13,027 nt of DNA from positions 1 through 13,027 of the forward strand of contig DAOWDZ010000282.1 of NCBI GenBank assembly GCA_030638765.1, given 5' to 3'. Under the pieces are notes generated by a model. It was not told the origin of the DNA, did not search any database, and saw only the letters and a program-made list of their open reading frames with translations. Below are positions 1 through 5,717 of this stretch, piece after piece. How positions within the stretch are numbered: position 1 is the first letter of the stretch; the number at the start of each line of letters is the position of its first letter. A program made the position numbers and the translations under genes. This DNA comes from Desulfocapsa sp. (GTDB lineage: Bacteria > Desulfobacterota > Desulfobulbia > Desulfobulbales > Desulfocapsaceae).

Positions 1-546
1 AATAAATATAATGTTCCTGCAACCAAAATAACTTCCGCTCAACGCCTTGCCGTACTTGGCATGGAAAAAGAAGAGATGGCAGAACTGCAAAAAGAGTTAA
101 AAAGTCATATTCACAAAACTCCCAAAAATGGTGTCACCTATGTTCAATCATGCCCCGGCCCTGAGTGGTGTAAATATGGAATTCGTGATTCACTCTCTTT
201 AGGTAAAAAACTTGAAGAACTCTCCATGGCACAACCGTTCAAAACCAAGGTTAAAGTAGGAGTTGCAGGCTGTAGAATGTGCTGTACTGAGCCCCACGTT
301 CGTGATCTTGGAATTTTTGCCTCTAAAAAAGGCTGGACGCTTGTTTTCGGAGGTAATGGCGGTAATAATGCCCGTATCGCCGACAAAGTGGCTGATGGAT
401 TAACTGATACAGAAGTCCTTGCTCTGGCGAAAAAATGCCTTACAGTGTATCAGGAAGAAGCTAATCCTCGTTCCCGGACTGCTCGCTTTATGGAACGTTT
501 TGGAATAGATGCCTTCAAAAAAAGAGTCTTAGAAGAAAAGGAGTAA
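1..546 (+). CDS. Low-molecular-weight sulfite/nitrite reductase-type siroheme [4Fe-4S] protein, 5' end outside window
   Basis: The reading frame is open from base 1, so the ATG at 61 is internal. The residues encoded before it (NKYNVPATKITSAQRLAVLG) match the start of the ferredoxin-like half-domain of nitrite/sulfite reductases, so the true start lies left of the window. The siroheme/[4Fe-4S] cysteine pattern is intact: C-x5-C (codons at 151 and 169, in CPGPEWC) and C-x3-C (codons at 271 and 283, in GCRMCC). About 181 residues are visible, which fits the single-module assimilatory-type reductases of roughly 220 residues known from Desulfovibrio, not the large dissimilatory DsrAB enzymes. The expected chemistry is six-electron reduction of sulfite or nitrite in the cytoplasm, but the physiological substrate cannot be read from sequence. 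The next gene starts 4 bases after the stop, suggesting an operon. The family call is secure; the exact role is inferred. Confidence 0.85.
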   Translation, partial: NKYNVPATKITSAQRLAVLGMEKEEMAELQKELKSHIHKTPKNGVTYVQSCPGPEWCKYGIRDSLSLGKKLEELSMAQPFKTKVKVGVAGCRMCCTEPHVRDLGIFASKKGWTLVFGGNGGNNARIADKVADGLTDTEVLALAKKCLTVYQEEANPRSRTARFMERFGIDAFKKRVLEEKE

Positions 547-550
547 CACA

Positions 551-1183
551 ATGCAATGCCCCGGACAGGATAACAGATATTGGGATGGAGAAGCAGTTTT
601 TGAAGCCCCCTGCCCTCACTGCGGTAATGAACTTGAATTCTTTAAAGATGACTCCCAACGAAGCTGCAAAAAATGTGGCAAGCGCGTTTTAAACCCTCGT
701 ATTGACTTTGGTTGCGCTGCCTATTGTTCACACGCTGAGCAATGTTTAGGCTCCATGCCCCCCGAACTTCTTGCCAAACAGAAAAATCTTTTCAAAGACA
801 AGCTTTCCATAGCTGTCAGAAAACAACTTATCGGCAAAGAAGAGCTCTATAAAAAAGCCTGTACTCGCACCGAAATTGCCGAACAACTCTGTAAAGATGA
901 ACAACGTGGTGATATGGCCGCAGTTCTTGCTGCAACACTCCTTTTCGATATTGAGAACCCCACAATAATACTTGAAGAATTAAAGGCGGATGCCGACATG
1001 ATAGAAGCGGTGAACTTAATTCTCGGTAAACAATCCACAAATACAGATACAGATACTGAGCAAGCCTCTTCCGATATTTTTCACGATGCCTGCATTCTCA
1101 CAGAGATCAAAACCAATCCGGAATCAGATAGCCATGAGACACTCAAGACCCAAAGTGCTCAAAAAGCATTTTCACTTTCATAA
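551..1183 (+). CDS. Zinc-ribbon protein with degenerate HD-like C-terminal domain
   Basis: The protein has 210 residues and starts at an ATG with a good ribosome binding site (AAAAGGAG at 536-543, 7 bases upstream), overlapping the end of the reductase gene. Residues 21-42 form a zinc ribbon (C21-x2-C24 and C39-x2-C42). A second cysteine cluster follows (C55, C59, C65, in GCAAYCSHAEQC), and C3 could join it as a metal or Fe-S ligand. From memory, proteins with this N-terminus often continue into an HD phosphohydrolase domain. Here residues about 88-160 keep the helical pattern but the expected HD pair reads FD (F132-D133, in LLFDI), the first histidine position is occupied near Y100, and the later His-His segment is missing. 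Phosphohydrolase activity is therefore unlikely. The tail after residue 162 is polar and looks disordered. A regulatory or metal-binding role beside the reductase is inference only. Confidence 0.7.
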   Translation: MQCPGQDNRYWDGEAVFEAPCPHCGNELEFFKDDSQRSCKKCGKRVLNPRIDFGCAAYCSHAEQCLGSMPPELLAKQKNLFKDKLSIAVRKQLIGKEELYKKACTRTEIAEQLCKDEQRGDMAAVLAATLLFDIENPTIILEELKADADMIEAVNLILGKQSTNTDTDTEQASSDIFHDACILTEIKTNPESDSHETLKTQSAQKAFSLS

Positions 1184-1284
1184 AAAATAACACTTCTACT
1201 TCCATCATTTTTCCTATAGCCTGTAAGCGGTGAAGCATAACGCCATTACTTTCTAAATTTCAAACCATTTCTCAGTGGCTAAAG

Positions 1285-2559
1285 ATGAGAGATAACACAG
1301 CTGAACTACATCAAATCAAAGTGGTCAGGTACAGGTTTTACGCCATGGCCACAACATATTTTCTTGGCGTTTTCAATGATAATCTTTTCAAGCAAGCTGC
1401 CCTACTACTCGCAGTTTCTGCTGGATTAAGTGAACTTCAAGGAACGGCAACCGCCCTATTTTCACTCCCTTTTATTCTTTTTTCAGCATATGGCGGCTGG
1501 CTGGCTGACAGCTTTTCAAAACGTCAGGTTATCATTGGAGTGAAAACCCTTGAACTGGTTGCAATGATCATTGGCGCATATGGAATTTACACCATGAATT
1601 GGACATGGATACTTGCCATGATATTCTTAATGGGGCTTCAATCCAGTTTTTTTGGTCCTGCACTGAACGGTTCCATCCCAGAACTCTATCCTTCCTGGTA
1701 TGTCACAAAGGCTAATGCCCAGTTAAAGCTTGTCACCACCATCGCTATTCTACTTGGCATAGCCACTGCTGGAATCCTTCTTGATCAGCACTGGCTGGAT
1801 ACTGAGATTCCTTTTGGTCAACTACTGATCTGTGTAGCTGTTATTTCAGTTTCTATTATTGGTTTACTCTCGGCGTTTGGCATAAAGAAACTGAGTGGGC
1901 CAGAACATGCTACACCTTTTCCTTGGTCAGGCCCAATTGCATCATTCAAAGACAGTCTTAATCTTCGTCGTGACCCTCTTCTTCTGCTTGCCGTAATGGG
2001 AGATATGTTTTTTTACTTTTTCAGCCTCCTGGCTATAATGCTTATTAATACGCTAGGTCTCTCAGAGTTGCACATGACAAAAACTTCCACGAGCCTGCTT
2101 GCAGTCTCATTAATGGCAGGTGTCTGTATTGGGTCACTTATTGCTGCTCAAATAACCACCTCTAAGCGATGGGCATATGTTCTAGGCCCTTCATGTCTCG
2201 GGATGGGATTATCTATTATTGCAACGGGAATAGTTGCCCAAAGCAGCCTTGACAGCCGATGGCTTTTATTGATTCTAACACTTTCCGGAGCAGGAATGTT
2301 TGGTGGTATTTTACTTATACCATTGACCGCATTTATACAGGTAAGACCTTCCAAGGATCAAAAAGGGAAAGTCATTGCTGCTGCAAATTTTTGTGCTTTC
2401 AGTGCAATGTTAGTTGCCGGACAAATATTCACTCTTTGTGATTTACGTTTTACTCCTTCACGCAACATGCTTTTTCTTGGCTTATTGGGCGTTCTTTTTT
2501 CAATATTTTTTTATTTTAAATCCGTACGTGCCTCTCGATATGAACACCATCAAAATTGA
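1285..2559 (+). CDS. MFS transporter, LplT/Aas-type (possible lysophospholipid transporter)
   Basis: This is a 424-residue polytopic inner-membrane protein with about 12 hydrophobic segments, the usual MFS size. TM1 contains FLGVFNDNLFK (residues 26-36), and the loop after TM2 has GGWLADSFSKR (70-80), the MFS motif A region as found in LplT. A segment FFGPALNGSIPEL, followed shortly by TKANAQLKLVTTIAILLG, matches the LplT pattern of a GILPEL-type loop and then VKANGL...AAILLG. LplT flips lysophospholipids inward for reacylation by Aas. No acyltransferase or acyl-ACP synthetase gene is visible beside it, so the substrate is uncertain. The ATG at 1285 was chosen because the next ATG (codon 21) would cut into TM1; its ribosome binding site is weak. 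The gene converges on the next gene with a gap of 37 bases. Confidence 0.8.
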   Translation: MRDNTAELHQIKVVRYRFYAMATTYFLGVFNDNLFKQAALLLAVSAGLSELQGTATALFSLPFILFSAYGGWLADSFSKRQVIIGVKTLELVAMIIGAYGIYTMNWTWILAMIFLMGLQSSFFGPALNGSIPELYPSWYVTKANAQLKLVTTIAILLGIATAGILLDQHWLDTEIPFGQLLICVAVISVSIIGLLSAFGIKKLSGPEHATPFPWSGPIASFKDSLNLRRDPLLLLAVMGDMFFYFFSLLAIMLINTLGLSELHMTKTSTSLLAVSLMAGVCIGSLIAAQITTSKRWAYVLGPSCLGMGLSIIATGIVAQSSLDSRWLLLILTLSGAGMFGGILLIPLTAFIQVRPSKDQKGKVIAAANFCAFSAMLVAGQIFTLCDLRFTPSRNMLFLGLLGVLFSIFFYFKSVRASRYEHHQN

Positions 2560-2596
2560 GCCAACACCTGATAGGTACAATCCGGAAATACCATTT

Positions 2597-3106
2597 TTAC
2601 ATCATATATTTCATCATATCGCGTAGGTTCAATATTTCCCCATGCTCATTTTCAGCAACATCCATGAACTCCAAAAGATTGAAGCCAACTCCTATTTTCT
2701 TCCATGGTGGTGGCGGTTGCAGGTAGCTGCCATTTTTGTTTTTCATATGACGACGATCACTGGCAAAATTCTTTATGTAGTGGAGCGCATCAACAATACG
2801 AAACAGAGGTGCTTCATCTACTATAAAGGACCGAGTGAAATATTCTTCAGCAATACATGGAAAAGAAAGGCTGCTATCAAAATCAGCAATTTTCCAGACT
2901 GTATCTTTAAACAGCAGCACGACATGATAATCCCAATGAACCAGATTTCCTAATCTCTGGTTTTTCATGGCAACACATTGTTTTTGGCTAAAAATAAAGA
3001 GGACCTTTCTATCACAGGGGAGAAGAGATGGATTTTGGCAGAGATGCCAGATATTTTCTTCACAGAAGAAGGGGCAATAATTCAAATTAGTAACGGTTGT
3101 TTTCAT
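2597..3106 (-). CDS. Protein N-terminal glutamine amidohydrolase (NTAQ1-like)
   Basis: The 169 residues match the eukaryotic NTAQ1/WDYHV family along almost their full length. The N-terminal CEENIWHLC (15-23) holds the predicted catalytic Cys15, corresponding to human Cys28. HWDYHVVLL (57-65) gives His61, corresponding to human His81. ADFDSSLSFPC (74-84) gives Asp77, corresponding to human Asp97. KNFASDRRHMK (112-122) and the PPPPW run (131-135) are further family signatures. The enzyme converts an N-terminal Gln of proteins to Glu, releasing ammonia; in eukaryotes the Glu is then arginylated for N-degron proteolysis. No signal peptide is seen, so it is probably cytoplasmic. It is slightly shorter than the human enzyme (205 residues), mainly at the ends. 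No partner transferase (Bpt or Aat) is present in the window. Start ATG is clear but lacks a strong ribosome binding site. The family call is strong; activity in this organism is inferred. Confidence 0.88.
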   Translation of the reverse strand: MKTTVTNLNYCPFFCEENIWHLCQNPSLLPCDRKVLFIFSQKQCVAMKNQRLGNLVHWDYHVVLLFKDTVWKIADFDSSLSFPCIAEEYFTRSFIVDEAPLFRIVDALHYIKNFASDRRHMKNKNGSYLQPPPPWKKIGVGFNLLEFMDVAENEHGEILNLRDMMKYMM

Positions 3107-3244
3107 AGGTACATTCCATGTTATTTTATTTTAGAGTGTACTCATTCTTAGCCTCAATCTTCCACATTTTAAATATACACATTCCATGCTAAACTGTTCT
3201 CGACAGAGCCACTAACTACGTTAAAGCGCCCCATAGAGAATCTT

Positions 3245-3865
3245 ATGTTATTACTCGAAATTGGATATTCAGAGAAATATGATACTTTTACCGGTTACGT
3301 GTATGACAAATCAGAATACTTCAATTATGAGGTTGATAGAGAGAACATCAAATTAATTCAGATTGAAGGAAATTTCACAAAACATCAACACTTCATTGAT
3401 ACATTCTCCAAAAAGAATTCTGACCTTCGTTTTTTGAGCGACCCAATTGAAATCAAAACCCTGAATCACGACACATTACAAAGATACAAGAAGTTAACGC
3501 TCCACAAGTCCAGCAATACTCTCGGAATGATGAGTAAGCTTCTTTTCCTCTTCGCTCTGGCATGTCTAATGGCAGGAGGCTATGCAGCTTATATCAAATA
3601 CTATCATTTAAAGTCTGACACGAGTATTTTCCTTCCTTTCAGAACTGCGCCAGAGAAGTCCATTATTCAATATTACTATGAGGTTAAACTTATTACAGGC
3701 GGATTAATTGTCGGCTTTGACATAAAACAGAATAAAGAAGATATACTGGTGACAAGCCGGAAAGGTTTAGAAGTTACCATCGATTTATCATCAGTTCGAT
3801 TCATCGAAAAAATTAAACTGAACAACACGTCATCCAGGCAAATTATTTATGGGAATAATTTGTAA
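3245..3865 (+). CDS. Hypothetical protein with one transmembrane segment
   Basis: I do not recognise this 206-residue protein. Residues 1-96 are soluble and rich in charged and aromatic residues. One clear transmembrane segment spans about 99-117 (from LLFLFALACLMAGG). The final 70 residues contain the pattern KLITGGLIVGFDIKQ, followed by short strands ending in GLEVTIDLSSVRFIEKI. This resembles the small beta-barrel-like segments (turn glycines, then a hydrophobic strand, then an 'SV..IE' strand) seen in many Desulfobacterota envelope proteins; that comparison is from memory and weak. There is no signal peptide, so the topology is probably cytoplasmic N-terminus, one membrane pass and an exposed C-terminus, or the reverse. 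It is divergent from the NTAQ1-like gene with 138 bases between them and convergent with rlmH. The start has a modest AGAGAA element 4 bases upstream. Confidence 0.6.
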   Translation: MLLLEIGYSEKYDTFTGYVYDKSEYFNYEVDRENIKLIQIEGNFTKHQHFIDTFSKKNSDLRFLSDPIEIKTLNHDTLQRYKKLTLHKSSNTLGMMSKLLFLFALACLMAGGYAAYIKYYHLKSDTSIFLPFRTAPEKSIIQYYYEVKLITGGLIVGFDIKQNKEDILVTSRKGLEVTIDLSSVRFIEKIKLNNTSSRQIIYGNNL

Positions 3866-3951
3866 TCGTTTTTTTACTTTGAACAATAAAATCAGAGAAT
3901 TTCGTGCAGAGAATAGCTCGTCTCGACAACAGTTATCCCAGAATTAAGTGA

Positions 3952-4422
3952 TCACGCTTTATGGTATTTTTCGCCAGCCTTGATCGTATAGGCACGATAT
4001 AACTGTTCAAGTAAAAATAATCGGATCATATCATGGGTAAAAGTCATTTTGGAAAAAGAGAGGAGAAGATCTGCATGAGCCAGAACATCTTTGGAATGAC
4101 CTGTGGGGCCCCCAATTAAAAATGCTACCTGTTTGCGGCCTTCTTGCTCCCAGCGAGAAATTCGATTGGCAAGCTCTTCTGAGCTAAACTGCGTGCCTTT
4201 AGAATCAAGAACGACCTTAACGGTTGCAGACGGTAAAGATGCAATCAAAACCCGTCCTTCCTCCTGCCGTTCCTGTTCTTCTGTCCAGCCCTTCTTTTTT
4301 TTCACCTTGAGGGTGGTCACATGAAGAGTTGTATAGTGTTTCAAACGACCGCTATACTCTTTAATCCCTTCTTCAATGAAGGAATCCTTGGTTTTACCTA
4401 GAAATGGTAACTCAAGCTTCAT
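3952..4422 (-). CDS. rlmH: RlmH, 23S rRNA (pseudouridine1915-N3)-methyltransferase
   Basis: The 156 residues match the family's usual length (about 155). RlmH is a SPOUT-class SAM-dependent methyltransferase that acts as a homodimer and methylates N3 of pseudouridine 1915 in helix 69 of 23S rRNA on the assembled 70S ribosome. The trefoil-knot SAM site is visible as FLIGGPTGHSKD (G104-G105-P106 at its centre). The C-terminal signature KMTFTHDMIRLFLLEQLYRA, ending in GEKYHK, is intact and carries the conserved His and Arg residues and C-terminal tyrosine. The start lies 6 bases after the stop of the YkgJ-type gene, so the two are very probably co-transcribed. No truncation or odd feature is seen. 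Confidence 0.96.
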   Translation of the reverse strand: MKLELPFLGKTKDSFIEEGIKEYSGRLKHYTTLHVTTLKVKKKKGWTEEQERQEEGRVLIASLPSATVKVVLDSKGTQFSSEELANRISRWEQEGRKQVAFLIGGPTGHSKDVLAHADLLLSFSKMTFTHDMIRLFLLEQLYRAYTIKAGEKYHKA

Positions 4423-4428
4423 GGCTTC

Positions 4429-4830
4429 TTAACAATGTATGGTAGACTGTTCATCGAGGAGTTGTTTGAATATTCGACAAAATTCTTCATAGCTAATCTT
4501 TGTATTAATTCCCGGGCAGGATTCGCTGATTGTCAAATAGTTGTTTTTATCGGCAATCATGGAGGGGTGCATTGGCCATTGAGCACAACGCCATGGCCGT
4601 CCTTTGTGAACGGTACAACCCTTTTCATAAAAGATACAATGCCCGTCCACTATCTTCATCTGAACAACGTTACCGGTTACACGCCAGTACTTTTCTCTTA
4701 CCTCAGCTTCTGGTAAATCAAGTGCGGAAACCATTCGTTTCTGATCAGTCTCGTCGAGGGAAACAGTGGTCTCACCATGACAGCAATACCCGCACTGGGT
4801 ACATTTAAAGATCTCTTGTATATCAGCCAT
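4429..4830 (-). CDS. YkgJ-family cysteine cluster protein
   Basis: The 133-residue protein carries the defining N-terminal CxxCxxCC motif (C10, C13, C16, C17, in KCTQCGYCC). More cysteines follow in CIFYEKGC, WRCAQW and ESCPG, the usual arrangement of the YkgJ (CxxCxxCC, PF03692) family, which is thought to bind zinc or an Fe-S cluster. The biochemical function of the family is not established. The gene is the direct upstream neighbour of rlmH with only 6 bases between them, so a joint transcript is likely; a functional link to rRNA modification cannot be claimed from this alone. No good ribosome binding site is visible before the ATG at 4830, so the start is the weak point of this call. Confidence 0.85.
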   Translation of the reverse strand: MADIQEIFKCTQCGYCCHGETTVSLDETDQKRMVSALDLPEAEVREKYWRVTGNVVQMKIVDGHCIFYEKGCTVHKGRPWRCAQWPMHPSMIADKNNYLTISESCPGINTKISYEEFCRIFKQLLDEQSTIHC

Positions 4831-4874
4831 AATTATTAGGTTTTGATGAAATATAATGTTTTAAGATTTAACGT

Positions 4875-4903
4875 AAAAACAGAGAAGGCAGTCATTGTCT
4901 GCC
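4875..4903 (-). terminator. Possible weak Rho-independent terminator after yqgE
   Basis: On the minus strand, just after the yqgE stop, GGCAG and CTGCC can form a 5-base-pair stem around a 7-base loop (4887-4903). A TTTTT run follows about 6 bases later (4875-4880). The stem is short and the T-run is not directly adjacent, so termination would be partial at best. Read-through into the ykgJ-like and rlmH genes is quite possible. Confidence 0.3.
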
Positions 4904-4907
4904 GGTA

Positions 4908-5483
4908 TCAGGCGTTTCCTACACAATCTTGATATGTCGCAATATCAATACCATAAATAGCTGCAGCACTGCGCCATTTTTCCTCATCCGGTACATCAAA
5001 GATAATTGCATCCCGAGCCGGAATTGTCAGCCACCCCTGTGACACAAGTTCCATCTCAAGTTGTCCAGGCCCCCAACCCGCATATCCAATTGCAAAGAGA
5101 TATTTTTGAGGTCCGCGCCCTTTGGCTATATCCTCCAAAACATCGACATGACTACTCAGATACACTGTATGACTCACTTCAATGTGTTGTTCCGTTTCGT
5201 AATCTGATTGATAGAGAATAAAACCCGTATTTGGTTCAACTGGTCCCCCGATATATACAGGTGCATTCAACTCAGCAGGGACTGGATATTTATTAGTGGC
5301 AAGAACTTCCTTGAGATCAAGATTTGGATTGGGGTTGTTAATGGCTATTCCCATCGCACCTTCATGTCCATGAGAACAAATGAAAATTACCTGCTCTGCA
5401 AAGCGTGGATCAGGCATTTTCGGTGTGGACACAAGAAAGGATCCTGTAAGGGTATCTATGATTGGTCTTTCAGGTTCATCCAT
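4908..5483 (-). CDS. yqgE: YqgE/AlgH family protein (UPF0301, DUF179)
   Basis: From the ATG at 5483 the product has 191 residues, the normal length for YqgE/AlgH. Signatures include LTGSFLVSTPKMPDPRFAEQ near the N-terminus, HGHEGAMGIAINNP after it, VYIGGPVEP in the middle, and FAIGYAGWGPGQLE near residue 140. The family is widespread in Proteobacteria and soluble. AlgH was linked to alginate regulation in Pseudomonas, but no general molecular function is established. A TTG 12 bases upstream (5495) is an alternative start: the GGGAG element lies only 2 bases from that TTG but 14 from the ATG, so the sequence does not settle the matter. The gene is divergent from glgB and leads a minus-strand group with the ykgJ-like gene and rlmH, although 77 bases and a weak hairpin separate them. 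Confidence 0.93.
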   Translation of the reverse strand: MDEPERPIIDTLTGSFLVSTPKMPDPRFAEQVIFICSHGHEGAMGIAINNPNPNLDLKEVLATNKYPVPAELNAPVYIGGPVEPNTGFILYQSDYETEQHIEVSHTVYLSSHVDVLEDIAKGRGPQKYLFAIGYAGWGPGQLEMELVSQGWLTIPARDAIIFDVPDEEKWRSAAAIYGIDIATYQDCVGNA

Positions 5484-5540
5484 TTTTGTTAACAATACTC
5501 CCAGGTAAAATCCAAATTTGTATCACACTATTTATTCGCC

Positions 5541-5570
5541 ATAGTAACAGATACTTTCAATTATGGTCAA
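5541..5570 (-). promoter_or_regulatory. Candidate sigma70 promoter for yqgE
   Basis: On the minus strand TTGACC (5565-5570) and TACTAT (5541-5546) are separated by 18 bases. That is a 5/6 match to the -35 consensus and a 4/6 match to the -10. It would give a 5' leader of about 50 bases before the yqgE ATG. The region is AT-rich, so chance matches are common. Confidence 0.35.
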
Positions 5571-5591
5571 GCAGAGTTCAACATTGTTTTT

Positions 5592-5619
5592 TTGATTCAA
5601 TCTACTAACAATTTATTAT
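5592..5619 (+). promoter_or_regulatory. Candidate sigma70 promoter for glgB
   Basis: TTGATT (5592-5597) and TATTAT (5614-5619) are 16 bases apart, matching the consensus at 4/6 and 5/6 positions. The predicted start near 5626 would leave a leader of about 85 bases before the glgB ATG at 5713. It sits back-to-back with the yqgE promoter candidate. AT-rich background makes this tentative. Confidence 0.3.
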
Positions 5620-5701
5620 TCATGCCCATTTTGAACTTTGTTTTACCCGCCGGATTTGCTAATCTAAAAAAAACAGATACTATCTTTGCCTTCTATAGCT
5701 C

Positions 5702-5717
5702 AGGGGTACCCCATGGG
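5702..5717 (+). promoter_or_regulatory. glgB ribosome binding site inside a palindrome
   Basis: AGGGG (5702-5706) lies 6 bases before the ATG at 5713 and supports that start over the TTG at 5686, which has no such element. The same bases form a perfect 10-base palindrome, GGGGTACCCC (5703-5712), and the start codon sits in a second, overlapping one, CCCATGGG (5710-5717). In RNA a short GGG/CCC stem could partly mask the binding site. Confidence 0.6.

Noticed and set aside
2642..2953. 103-residue plus-strand reading frame
   Set aside because: It lies entirely antisense to the NTAQ1-like gene, whose motifs are unmistakable, and its own product shows no recognisable pattern.
5686..5712. TTG start that would add nine residues to GlgB
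   Set aside because: No ribosome binding site precedes it, whereas the ATG at 5713 has AGGGG at good spacing and gives the expected N-terminus.
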